DNA from: Parabacteroides sp.
GTDB taxonomy: Bacteria; Bacteroidota; Bacteroidia; Bacteroidales; Tannerellaceae
Length of the DNA: 15,586 nt
NCBI GenBank assembly: GCA_019411205.1
Contig: DXRF01000045.1
Location: forward strand, 1-15,586
Direction: 5' to 3'
How positions within the stretch are numbered: position 1 is the stretch's first letter; each line of letters begins with the position of its first letter. Positions 1 to 7,301 of this stretch are shown piece after piece. The notes beneath the pieces are model-generated. The model was given only the letters and a program-made list of their open reading frames with translations. It was not told the origin of the DNA and made no database searches. The position numbers and the translations under genes were made by a program.

Positions 1-1
1 G

Positions 2-223
2 TATTATATATTATATGTATGGAAACAGGCCGGAATGGATCAGCAGAAAGACCAGTTGCGTCTTTTCGGCGATGTATCCTTGCGGAGTGATATAACGAAT
101 ACGTTGCGGAATTATTTACAATATATCGATCCGCTGGAGATTCCTTCCGAAGCCTATCTGATGGGGCCGGAAGTGTTGCAGGCTCCGCTGGATCTTATAG
201 CTCTATCATTATGCGAATTATAA
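2..223 (+). CDS. DUF3822 family protein, C-terminal fragment (5' end outside window)
   Basis: The frame is open from the first bases of the window to a TAA at 221-223, so this is the last 73 or so codons of a gene that starts upstream. The visible tail runs from YYILYVWKQAG through the segment LRSDITNTLRNYLQYIDP and ends in ALSLCEL. This resembles the C-terminus of DUF3822, an uncharacterised Bacteroidetes family of roughly 270 residues, usually encoded directly before rsmD. Its stop overlaps the rsmD start by 13 bases, which suggests translational coupling and one transcript. An internal ATG at 35 is not needed to explain the reading frame. The family call rests on this recalled resemblance and on the rsmD neighbour; its biochemical role is unknown. 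Confidence 0.7.
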   Translation, partial: YYILYVWKQAGMDQQKDQLRLFGDVSLRSDITNTLRNYLQYIDPLEIPSEAYLMGPEVLQAPLDLIALSLCEL

Positions 224-768
224 GTGGAATATACGGACGGCGGCGTTTTGAAGTCCCGTCTACCTTCAGTGCTCGTCCGACGACGGACTTTGCGAAGGAA
301 AATATCTTCAATGTGATCTCTAACCATATCGATTTTGAGGGATTGGATGCGCTCGACCTGTTTGCAGGGACGGGAAGCATCTCTTTCGAACTGCTTTCAC
401 GCGAGTGCAGGAGCGTGACGGCGGTCGAAAAGAATAATGCGCATGCCTCCTTTATCGCCAAAGTCGCCAAAGAGCTGAAAACGGATTCGCTGACACTGAT
501 TCGTGGTGATGTCTTCCGTTATCTCCATTCGGCTCCGGCCCAGCGTTTCGATTTCATCTTTGCCGATCCTCCTTATGCCTTGAAAGAATTGCCCGAAGTA
601 CCGGAACTTGTCTTCGAGCGTGATCTGCTGCGGGACGGAGGAATCTTCGTGATGGAACATCCGAAGACAAATGATTTCTCTGGGTTACCCTATTTTTACC
701 AGCACCGTGTTTACGGTTCGGTGAACTTTTCCATCTTTATTAAAGAAGGGGAGAAAACAGACGCATAA
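211..768 (+). CDS. rsmD: 16S rRNA (guanine(966)-N(2))-methyltransferase RsmD
   Basis: A 185-residue class I SAM-dependent methyltransferase, the usual length for RsmD, which methylates N2 of G966 in 16S rRNA during small-subunit assembly in the cytoplasm. The N-terminus MRIISGIYGRRRFEVP and the segment RPTTDFAKENIFN (residues 22-34) are family signatures. The SAM-binding motif I is DLFAGTGS (49-56), and the catalytic N6/N2-methyltransferase motif DPPY is at 119-122. The start at 211 is chosen because the conserved MRIISG begins there; it overlaps the end of the upstream DUF3822 gene by 13 bases. The 3' end overlaps the convergent cardiolipin synthase gene by 29 bases, so both messages must terminate inside each other's coding sequence. 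Confidence 0.95.
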   Translation: MRIISGIYGRRRFEVPSTFSARPTTDFAKENIFNVISNHIDFEGLDALDLFAGTGSISFELLSRECRSVTAVEKNNAHASFIAKVAKELKTDSLTLIRGDVFRYLHSAPAQRFDFIFADPPYALKELPEVPELVFERDLLRDGGIFVMEHPKTNDFSGLPYFYQHRVYGSVNFSIFIKEGEKTDA

Positions 769-2185
769 ACGATTCGGCTATACGTTGCTTGAGCGGACGT
801 TTCAGCCAGCGTGACGGCACCAGCCTTTCGCAACTGTGCATGTCGTGCAGGAATACTTTCTTCATTTGTTGGGCGAATGAGGGCTGGTAGACAAAGGCGT
901 TGATCTCGAAATTATGTTCGAAGCTGCGGAAGTCCATATTGGCGGAACCGATGCAGGTCAGTTCGTCGTCCGCCACCATCAGCTTCGAGTGCAGGAATCC
1001 CGGTTTGTAGAAGTAGACCTTGACGCCCGCTTTTACCATTTCATCAATGAAAGAGTGAGTCGCCATGTTTGCCGTACGCGTATCCGAACGCTTGGGAAGC
1101 ATCAGACGCACGTCGACACCTCCCAAAGCAGCTATCTGCAGAGCTTGGTTCAGCCCTTCGGTCGGAAGGAAGTAAGGAGTCTGGATAAATACATATTTCT
1201 TGGCGTTGGCAATCGTGAAGATGGCCGCCTGCAAGAGTGTACGCCATTGCCCGACGGGCCCGCTGGTGCAGATCTGCATGATGTTATCGTCCGAAAAGAC
1301 CGGAAGCGGCGGATAATAGATTTTCTCGTTCAGGAGTTTCTTGCTGACCACATACCAGTCGATCAGGAATGCGGCCTGTAAACCGTGTACCCCCTTTCCA
1401 ATGATCTTGAAATGTGTGTCCCGCCACGTCCCCCAGTTGGTCCCTTTTGTGTAGCGGTCAGCAATGTTCATGCCACCCATAAAGCCGACTTTACCGTCTA
1501 TGATTACGATTTTCCGGTGGTTCCGGTAGTTTACCTTGCTGGTGAAGATCGGAAATGCCACTTTTAGGAAAGCATTGACCTCGATGCCGGCATCCGACAT
1601 TTCCTTGAAGAACTTGTCTTTCACGTTCCAGCAGCCCACATCATCGTAAAGGACGCGGACTTCTATTCCTTCTTTGGCTTTCTCGATCAGCAGTTTTTTG
1701 ACCTTGTTCCCGATCTCATCATCGCAGAAAATGTAATATTGGAGGTGGATATGATGGGTCGCTTTGGCCATCTCTTGCAGAAGGTCGTGAAACTTGTCTG
1801 CCCCGTTCGTATAGATCGTGATGTCGCTTCCGTAGAGCAGGGACGATTGGTTGCTGTTTGTCAGCAGTGTGACTAGTGGCTGGTAGGGGGCCGGAACGGA
1901 ACAGGCATCTTGTGGGAGTTTTCCTTCTTGCGGCCGCTTCATGATGCGCTTATAGGTGCGCCGGGAGATAATCCGTTGTTTCCGGTTATCCTGCCCGAAG
2001 AAGAAATAGAACAGGAGCCCGATACCGGGAGCAAGCAGCAACACGATCACCCAGGGAATCGTTTTCAACGGATTCCGGTTCTCTGTGATGATAACCAGCA
2101 CCAACCCAAGAATGGTGACACAGTATAATATGATAAATATTATGCCCACTATCCATTGTATATGTATGTGTATGAGTGCCAGCAT
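740..2185 (-). CDS. cls: cardiolipin synthase (phospholipase D superfamily)
   Basis: A 481-residue membrane phospholipase D-type enzyme that condenses two phosphatidylglycerol molecules (or an equivalent donor pair) into cardiolipin and glycerol. Two hydrophobic segments near the N-terminus (about 10-33 and 42-64) form the usual Cls membrane anchor. Both HKD motifs are intact: H223-R-K225 with D230, followed by GKVGFMGGMN, and H399-S-K401 with D406, followed by CIGSANMDFRS. Length and layout match bacterial ClsA-type enzymes. The gene stands alone and points away from the rhomboid gene. A good Bacteroides-type promoter lies about 40 bases upstream. The ATG at 2185 is favoured because the hydrophobic anchor starts directly after it. 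Confidence 0.94.
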   Translation of the reverse strand: MLALIHIHIQWIVGIIFIILYCVTILGLVLVIITENRNPLKTIPWVIVLLLAPGIGLLFYFFFGQDNRKQRIISRRTYKRIMKRPQEGKLPQDACSVPAPYQPLVTLLTNSNQSSLLYGSDITIYTNGADKFHDLLQEMAKATHHIHLQYYIFCDDEIGNKVKKLLIEKAKEGIEVRVLYDDVGCWNVKDKFFKEMSDAGIEVNAFLKVAFPIFTSKVNYRNHRKIVIIDGKVGFMGGMNIADRYTKGTNWGTWRDTHFKIIGKGVHGLQAAFLIDWYVVSKKLLNEKIYYPPLPVFSDDNIMQICTSGPVGQWRTLLQAAIFTIANAKKYVFIQTPYFLPTEGLNQALQIAALGGVDVRLMLPKRSDTRTANMATHSFIDEMVKAGVKVYFYKPGFLHSKLMVADDELTCIGSANMDFRSFEHNFEINAFVYQPSFAQQMKKVFLHDMHSCERLVPSRWLKRPLKQRIAESFMRLFSPLL

Positions 2186-2223
2186 TTCGGATGTTTTTAT
2201 ATCTGTCAGTATGTTGTAATTTG

Positions 2224-2255
2224 TAAAGATAGGAAGCTAAAACGGAAATAGCAAA
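2224..2255 (-). promoter_or_regulatory. Bacteroides-type promoter for the cardiolipin synthase gene
   Basis: Read on the minus strand, TTTG (2255-2252) is followed after exactly 20 bases by TATCTTTA (2231-2224). The known primary-sigma consensus in Bacteroides is TTTG, 19-21 bases, TAnnTTTG. The -33 box is exact and the -7 box matches at seven of eight positions. Transcription would start near 2217, leaving a leader of about 30 bases before the ATG at 2185. Confidence 0.6.
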
Positions 2256-2309
2256 TGCGGAAGCCGTGTTTTTGTAAACCATATAAGGGAAACATTGTTC
2301 AATCTTTAC

Positions 2310-2317
2310 TACATTTG
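2310..2317 (+). promoter_or_regulatory. candidate -7 element for the rhomboid gene
   Basis: TACATTTG is an exact match to the Bacteroides -7 consensus TAnnTTTG and would give a start near 2324, about 17 bases before the ATG at 2341. No convincing TTTG -33 box is found at the expected spacing, so the call rests on one box and its position. Confidence 0.4.
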
Positions 2318-2340
2318 ACGTCATTAATATAGAATAGATT

Positions 2341-2940
2341 ATGATTACTTATGTTATTATCGGGATCACGGTTATCGTGTCCTATGTTTGTTTCGGTAAC
2401 TATGAGTTGTTCCGGAAGTTGGCGTTCATACCGTATCGTGCCATTCATAATCGGGAATGGTATCGGTTGGTTACGCACGGTTTCGTGCATGCCGACATGA
2501 CGCATCTGCTTGTGAATATGTTCACATTCTGGTCGTTCGGGACATATATGGAGAGTGCTTTCGGCTATTTGGGACTCGGTACGGGTGGCTATCTGGGATT
2601 GTATTTCGGTGGGATGGTTGTCGCTTCGCTGTATGATCTGATTCGCCGGCGCAATGATCCTTACTATGTTTCGATTGGGGCATCGGGAGCTGTATCGGCC
2701 GTCTTGTTCACTTCTATCTTTCTGGACCCGTGGGGAAAGATTTTGTTTTTCGCCGTACTGCCGGTTCCGGGGATTATCTTTGGTGTGATCTACTTGGCCT
2801 ATTGCCAGTATATGGCAAAGAAAGCGGGTGATAATGTCAATCATAACGCCCACTTCTACGGAGCGCTTTACGGCTTGATTTATCCGGCCATATTGGAACC
2901 TTCGTTGATCAAAAGGTTTTATTTGTCACTTTTGGCTTGA
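2341..2940 (+). CDS. rhomboid family intramembrane serine protease
   Basis: A 199-residue polytopic membrane protein with the core features of rhomboid proteases, which cut transmembrane substrates within the lipid bilayer. The catalytic serine is S115 in GASG (113-116), and the partner histidine is H171 in NHNAHFYG. The oxyanion/TM2 motif is H50-x4-H55-x3-N59 (HADMTHLLVN), equivalent to the GlpG histidine/asparagine set. Hydrophobic segments alternate along the whole chain, consistent with the six-helix core. An active enzyme is therefore likely; the substrate is unknown. The stop codon TGA (2938-2940) lies inside the left arm of a long inverted repeat, so the last residues (about LLA) are encoded by that repeat. 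The gene is convergent with the outer-membrane barrel gene beyond the repeat. Confidence 0.9.
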   Translation: MITYVIIGITVIVSYVCFGNYELFRKLAFIPYRAIHNREWYRLVTHGFVHADMTHLLVNMFTFWSFGTYMESAFGYLGLGTGGYLGLYFGGMVVASLYDLIRRRNDPYYVSIGASGAVSAVLFTSIFLDPWGKILFFAVLPVPGIIFGVIYLAYCQYMAKKAGDNVNHNAHFYGALYGLIYPAILEPSLIKRFYLSLLA

Positions 2941-3327
2941 CTCGAAAATAACCAAAAGATCAAGGCCGAACCTGCTTCGCTACTCCGTTCGCTGTCGCGT
3001 CTGAAACTCGCTTCGCTCAAACAGCGACGCTCCGGGCGCTGCGCTTAACGCTCGCCAGCTTAGGCCGGAAGTAGAGCCTGACGGCTCTTTGGGGATGGCC
3101 GATACTGACACTTATGTAGCAGGCAGTATCGGCCATCCCAAGAGAAAGCGTAGCTTTCTATGAAAGGCCTAAGCGGACAGGCGTAAAGCGGAGGGGAAAG
3201 GCAGAGCGTCCGGAGCCTGCGCTGTTTGAGCGAAGCGAGTTTCGCAGGCTCCAGCGTAGCCTTTGCCCGGAGTAGCCTGGACGGTTCAGCCTTGATCTTT
3301 TGGTTACTTTTGGATCAAGCCAAAAGT
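2928..3327. repeat. 400-bp nested imperfect palindrome (MITE-like or dispersed intergenic repeat)
   Basis: Almost the whole gap between two convergent genes is an inverted repeat. Paired blocks are: 2928-2940 with 3315-3327 (13/13); 2949-2966 with 3289-3306 (18/18, in register with the first pair); 3003-3026 with 3220-3243 (24/24); 3058-3066 with 3166-3174 (9/9); and a central perfect 16-bp stem 3092-3107 with 3124-3139 around a 16-base loop. Arms differ by small indels between blocks. Smaller local hairpins are nested inside, for example AGAGCC/GGCTCT near 3074-3088, GAAAGC/GCTTTC near 3144-3158, and ACTTTTGG/CCAAAAGT at 3306-3327. No transposase is encoded. Repeats carrying TTTTGGTTACTTTTGG-type ends recur in Bacteroidetes from general knowledge; copy number here cannot be checked. 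It may also act as a two-way terminator. Confidence 0.8.
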
Positions 3328-3339
3328 AATGATAAATCA

Positions 3340-6156
3340 TCAGAATCTACCACCTGGAGGCGGACCCATCGGGCCGCCGTGTCTCGGTCCTCTTCTGCCT
3401 GGTCCGGGCACATCGTTCATGCTGGCTCCTCCTTTAAAGATGCTGAAACGGTAGATGAAATGTACCATGAAATAGCTACCCAGGGTATTGTATTCGGAAT
3501 CTTGTGTATAGCTGGCGGTTACACTGCGGGAGATGTTGCTGCGTTGTTTCAGTATGTCGTATATCTTAAAACGGAGTGTAGCCTGGTTTCCTTTCAGGAA
3601 TGATTTGGAAGCAGAGGCGTTCCATAGCACTTCGTTTTGCTTGAAACCATCTGAATAGCCGGAGTTTGTCGACCAGTTGATATCACTTTCCACTTTGAAA
3701 TCGAGTGGGAGATAGATCGTTGTCGTTCCGCCCACACCATAGTTGAAAGCGTTCAGTTCGCTCTGTCCCTGGAGTGAGTTTTGTGTTCCGTTGTAACGGA
3801 TGTTGCCGTTTAGTCCGAGATCCAGATAGTCGGAACGGAAATCGATACCGGCACGTTCCATCAGAATCAGGTTTTTGTTCGTATTCTTTTCGTCGTTGAT
3901 AAAACCGTTCCTATTGGCGTATGAGGCCATTGTCATGGAGTTGATCGAGAACTTTCGATTTTTGAGCGGTGTGTTGAACAAGACGCGGATGTTACCGTTG
4001 TAGTTACCGTTTACGTTGTCGTAGGTCGTCATCTTTTTACCGGTATTGCCGACATAGACGGACTTGTTGACGATGTCGTTGATCACATAATCGAAATTCA
4101 ACATCACCATCAAGGCCGTTTGCTTGTCCGGCACAAATTTCTGGAAACGGACGAACAGATCGTTCGTGTAAGTCGGCTTCAAGTCTGGGTTACCCATTGT
4201 TGTATTCAGCGGGTCGGAGGTGTCTGCCACCGGTTGCAACTGTGTCATGCTGGGTTGGCTGGTACGTCCGCGATAGTTGATACGAAGGTTTGTACGTTTG
4301 TCGAATTTATAGTTGAAGCGGACCATCGGTGAAAGGTTCACCACGTTGCGCGATAGTTTGGAGAGAACGGTGTCACCCACGAAGTTCTCGCTCGTGCTAT
4401 GAGACGGGTCTACAGTCAGACCGACCGTGTAGTCATATTTCGCGCGGACAGCTTTGAAGGCGAGGCTGACCTGCTGGTTGATGAAGTTGTTGCGGTAACT
4501 CTTGCTGTAAGCCGTGTCCAACATATTGTAATCTTCGCTTCCCTCTTCACGGGTATAAGAGTTTTTCAAAGATTCCTGCTTGTTTTGCCGGATGCTGTAG
4601 GTTGCCTGGATGAAGTTGTTGTGGCCGATCGGTTCTACCCAGGACAGGTAAGCCCGGTAGTTGAACCCTTTGTTGTCGTAGCGGAAGCGTTGATCCACAA
4701 GTTCGTTGTCCATCCCGTCAGCCATCATCAGGTATTCAGTGTTCGAATAGTTCAGCCCTTTGTTATAGGAATCGCTTAGTCCGCCCGACAGAGATCCGCT
4801 GAAAACACGTCCTTCACTGTTCAGCTTGCGGCTGAATTCCAGGCGGGCATTAAGATTGTATCCGCTTCCGTCGGAAAGGTAATCGGATTCGCCGATGTTG
4901 ACCGTGTCGCGGTTTCCGCTCAGCGTGTTGAAGGTGCTTCCTTCACGACTGTGACTGTTGCTGTAACTGAAACTCGGACGGAAGATGATCTGGGTGAGCG
5001 AGTCCGGTTTCCATTCCATGCGAAGGTCGGCTGCCACATTGTCGCTGCGCGTGTTGCTGCTGTTGTTCTCGTTGTAGAAAGAGGTGCTGTCGCCCGGCAA
5101 GATATTCTGCCGGTTGCTTTTGCTGATCGCATCGTTGTCGGAATGAGAATAACGGAGGTTGCCCCCGATCGTTAACTTCGGATTGAATTCTTTGCTGAAG
5201 TTCAGGCCGATGTTACCGGATGTCGTGATCCCGTTGCCGGCCCCTCCGCCCCGGCGTCCACGCGGTCCGCCCATTCCGGAGAACATGCTGGAGGCAAGAT
5301 CTGAAAACCCCATATTATTCGTGTTGTTGATGCCTCCCATCAAGGTCAGTTGGTTGTTGTTGATGAAGCGATTCACCATGAAGTTCCCTTCGTACCGGTC
5401 TTCGCTACCGTAACCGGCAAAAGCGTTTCCGAACCAGCCTTGCTTCATTCCGGGCTTGACGGTCAGGTTGATGACGGTCTCCTCTTCGCCGTCGTCGAAT
5501 CCGGTCATCTTGGCCATATCGCTCAGTTTGTCCAATACCTGTACTTTATCGATCATTTTAGATGGCAGGTTCTTGGATGCTACTTTCGGGTCGTCGGAGA
5601 AGAATTCTTTTCCGTCGATCAGTACCTTTTTGATCTCTTTCCCGTTGACAGTGATCTTCCCTTCGCTATCCACTTCCACGCCGGGCATCTTTTTCAGCAG
5701 GTCTTCCAGCATGGAGCCTTCCGTGGTTTTATAAGAATCGGCGTTGTACTCCATCGTATCGTTGCGTACGGTTACTTCCGGTGCTTTCCCGATCACGACA
5801 GCTTCGCCCAATTGAATCGCCCCGTCGGTAAGCGCGAGTTTGCCCAACTTGACCGGATTGGTTTTTCCTGTAACACGTAAAGGCTGATAGAGCGGATCAA
5901 ACCCGACAAACGATACGTGTAGCAGATAACTGCCGTTCTTGATGTTCTTGAGCGTGAAACTTCCGTTGCGCGATGTGGCGACACCTCCGATCATGGAGCT
6001 GTCCTTGACGCTTAGCAAACGGACCGTTGCTTGTTCGATTGGTTCATTGGTCCCCTCTTCAATCACCGCTCCGGTGATGTCTACACCTTTTTGTGCATAT
6101 GCAGGCATAATCAATAGAATTAAAAACAGAATAAAAAAATACCTTCCCGATTTCAT
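3340..6156 (-). CDS. TonB-dependent-receptor-like outer membrane beta-barrel protein with carboxypeptidase regulatory-like domain
   Basis: A 938-residue outer-membrane protein. A signal peptide (1-21, cleavage after AYA) is followed by a carboxypeptidase-D regulatory-like beta-sandwich (about 25-110), with the typical run TSRNGSFTLKNIKNGSYLLHVSFVGF. A plug-like region follows (about 118-235, including LLKKMPGVEVDSEGKITVNG and KKVLIDGKEFFSDDP), then a long beta-barrel. This matches the Bacteroidetes outer membrane beta-barrel family related to TonB receptors but distinct from SusC. Odd features are a Gly/Arg-rich insert (about 294-309, GMGGPRGRRGGGAGNG) and a Gly/Pro/Arg-rich tail (about 909-938) ending PPPGGRF, so the chain does not end in the usual aromatic barrel strand. 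The substrate is unknown. It lies 248 bases behind the ECF sigma gene on the same strand, with no clear promoter between them. Confidence 0.87.
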   Translation of the reverse strand: MKSGRYFFILFLILLIMPAYAQKGVDITGAVIEEGTNEPIEQATVRLLSVKDSSMIGGVATSRNGSFTLKNIKNGSYLLHVSFVGFDPLYQPLRVTGKTNPVKLGKLALTDGAIQLGEAVVIGKAPEVTVRNDTMEYNADSYKTTEGSMLEDLLKKMPGVEVDSEGKITVNGKEIKKVLIDGKEFFSDDPKVASKNLPSKMIDKVQVLDKLSDMAKMTGFDDGEEETVINLTVKPGMKQGWFGNAFAGYGSEDRYEGNFMVNRFINNNQLTLMGGINNTNNMGFSDLASSMFSGMGGPRGRRGGGAGNGITTSGNIGLNFSKEFNPKLTIGGNLRYSHSDNDAISKSNRQNILPGDSTSFYNENNSSNTRSDNVAADLRMEWKPDSLTQIIFRPSFSYSNSHSREGSTFNTLSGNRDTVNIGESDYLSDGSGYNLNARLEFSRKLNSEGRVFSGSLSGGLSDSYNKGLNYSNTEYLMMADGMDNELVDQRFRYDNKGFNYRAYLSWVEPIGHNNFIQATYSIRQNKQESLKNSYTREEGSEDYNMLDTAYSKSYRNNFINQQVSLAFKAVRAKYDYTVGLTVDPSHSTSENFVGDTVLSKLSRNVVNLSPMVRFNYKFDKRTNLRINYRGRTSQPSMTQLQPVADTSDPLNTTMGNPDLKPTYTNDLFVRFQKFVPDKQTALMVMLNFDYVINDIVNKSVYVGNTGKKMTTYDNVNGNYNGNIRVLFNTPLKNRKFSINSMTMASYANRNGFINDEKNTNKNLILMERAGIDFRSDYLDLGLNGNIRYNGTQNSLQGQSELNAFNYGVGGTTTIYLPLDFKVESDINWSTNSGYSDGFKQNEVLWNASASKSFLKGNQATLRFKIYDILKQRSNISRSVTASYTQDSEYNTLGSYFMVHFIYRFSIFKGGASMNDVPGPGRRGPRHGGPMGPPPGGRF

Positions 6157-6404
6157 GACTTTTGTTTTATCTTATCTGATATTAAGTACGAAAAGATAGA
6201 CACGGAAGTTTTCTGTAAGTTTAATAAGCTTTGGTTTGATTTTGATTTATTAACGAATATGCTGTACTTGACAGATTGGTGCTGTTTCCCTTCTCTTACG
6301 ATCTGGATAGAATGCTAAAAATATCGCCTATTACAGTATTTCTATTTACTATGGCTATCAGTTGTGATCAGATGTTATGATGGTTATATTTTGTCAGTAT
6401 ATTT

Positions 6405-6959
6405 TTAACCCAAGATGTTTATCAGAAGCGGCAGATAATCTTTCAATTTAAGGCGGAGTATCTTAAGTGCTTGTGATATCCTGTACTCGACGGTTTTTAC
6501 CGATATTCCAAGTTTTTCGGCAATTTGCACATTCGTCTTTTCCCCGAATCGGCTCATGGCAAATGTTTCCCGATAGGTTTCGGGCAGGTTCTCGATCGCT
6601 TTCTGTATGTTTTCTGTCAGTTCATTCACGAAATAGTAGTCCGGGTCTTCAAACTGGTCTTTTATCTTCTCATATATCTGGTTATGGATACGTTCGTGAT
6701 ACTGGTTTTTCCTGATCGCATTGAGGCAACGATGCTTGGTAGAGATAAACAGATAAGATTTCAAAGAAGTCTCAATTACAAGATTTTCCCGTGTCTCCCA
6801 AAGAAAAAGCATCAACTCCTGCACAAGCTCTTCAGAATCATCATCGGAAATATATTGGGACGCATATTCACAAAGGGGGGAGTAATACTTAATAAACAGT
6901 TGTTTGTAAGCATCCTGGTTTCCTTGTTGTAATAGTATTATCAGGTTATTTTCATCCAT
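6405..6959 (-). CDS. RNA polymerase ECF-type sigma-70 factor
   Basis: A 184-residue ECF sigma factor of the Bacteroidetes expansion type. Sigma region 2 spans about 15-90 (AYKQLFIKYYSPLCEYASQY, then EELVQELMLFLWE and SYLFISTKHRCLNAIRKN) and binds core polymerase and the -10 element. Region 4 spans about 118-172 (LPETYRETFAMSRFGE, then the helix-turn-helix NVQIAEKLGISVKTVEYRIS) and reads the -35 element. The start at 6959 is preferred: MDENNLI is the usual opening, and AAGGGAT lies just upstream. The in-frame extension to 7061 would translate a structured RNA. The divergent FecR-type gene is the probable partner anti-sigma factor, and the susC-susD-GH operon beyond it the probable target. The pairing is inferred from position. 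Confidence 0.92.
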   Translation of the reverse strand: MDENNLIILLQQGNQDAYKQLFIKYYSPLCEYASQYISDDDSEELVQELMLFLWETRENLVIETSLKSYLFISTKHRCLNAIRKNQYHERIHNQIYEKIKDQFEDPDYYFVNELTENIQKAIENLPETYRETFAMSRFGEKTNVQIAEKLGISVKTVEYRISQALKILRLKLKDYLPLLINILG

Positions 6960-6974
6960 ATCCCTTAAGTTTTT

Positions 6975-7170
6975 GTGAAAAGAGCGTGGAAATGTTCTTG
7001 GCTTATTAGGAACCCGAGGCTCTGGTATGCCCAATCCCCATAATAAGTCTGAACATCCCACGCCTATAGGAGCGCAGGCATTCAGGCTATTACTTCGGGA
7101 TTTTTAGAAATTTACCAGATTTCGAGTTCCAAAATAATATCTAAACGCTTCTACGTTAGTTTCGATTTCT
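6975..7170 (-). ncRNA. ssrS: structured noncoding RNA, probable 6S RNA
   Basis: Read on the minus strand this roughly 195-nt stretch folds into nested helices: 7145-7152 with 6980-6987 (closing stem, one mismatch and one G-U); 7122-7130 with 7009-7017 (9 bp, one G-U); 7113-7119 with 7021-7027 (7 bp); 7097-7102 with 7033-7038 (6 bp); 7087-7093 with 7040-7046 (7 bp); 7081-7085 with 7049-7053 (5 bp); and a small apical stem 7062-7065 with 7076-7079. Between the closing stem and the next helix is an open bubble of 14 and 21 nt. A closing stem, large central bubble and long irregular terminal stem in about 190 nt is the hallmark of 6S RNA, which mimics an open promoter and sequesters housekeeping polymerase. 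A Bacteroides-type promoter precedes it and TCTTTTC follows the closing stem. The fold is seen; the 6S name is inference. Confidence 0.6.
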
Positions 7171-7175
7171 TTGTA

Positions 7176-7208
7176 CAAATGTAAGGAAAAAATAAATAAA
7201 AGGACAAT
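7176..7208 (-). promoter_or_regulatory. promoter for the 6S-like RNA (and possibly the sigma gene)
   Basis: On the minus strand, ATTG (7208-7205) is followed after 21 bases by TACATTTG (7183-7176), an exact TAnnTTTG -7 box with a three-of-four -33 box. The predicted start is near 7169, just before the first helix of the structured RNA. No second promoter is visible between the RNA and the sigma ATG at 6959, so this one may serve both. Confidence 0.55.
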
Positions 7209-7301
7209 AACGATTCAGTTCTTTTTGCCAACTAGTTTATTTGAAATAATTATACAATGCTGTTTAGGGTATCCTCATTTGGTATTTGTCATATATATAG
7301 A

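Noticed and set aside
914..1381. 155-codon plus-strand frame
   Set aside because: It is antisense to the intact cardiolipin synthase gene, which has both HKD motifs.
3158..3603. Frames inside and beside the palindrome (3158-3340 minus; 3226-3603 plus)
   Set aside because: The first is read-through of the repeat. The second starts in the repeat and continues antisense to the barrel gene.
5350..5880. 176-codon plus-strand frame
   Set aside because: It is antisense to the plug and N-terminal domains of the barrel gene and has no family resemblance.
6960..7061. N-terminal extension of the sigma factor (34 residues opening MGCSDLLWGLG)
   Set aside because: The stretch is fully explained by the paired helices of the 6S-like RNA, and the ECF family begins at MDENNLI. 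No homologous domain is recognisable.
7236..7243. TTTATTTG as a -7 box for fecR
   Set aside because: It mismatches at the second position of TAnnTTTG and has no TTTG at 19-21 bases upstream.
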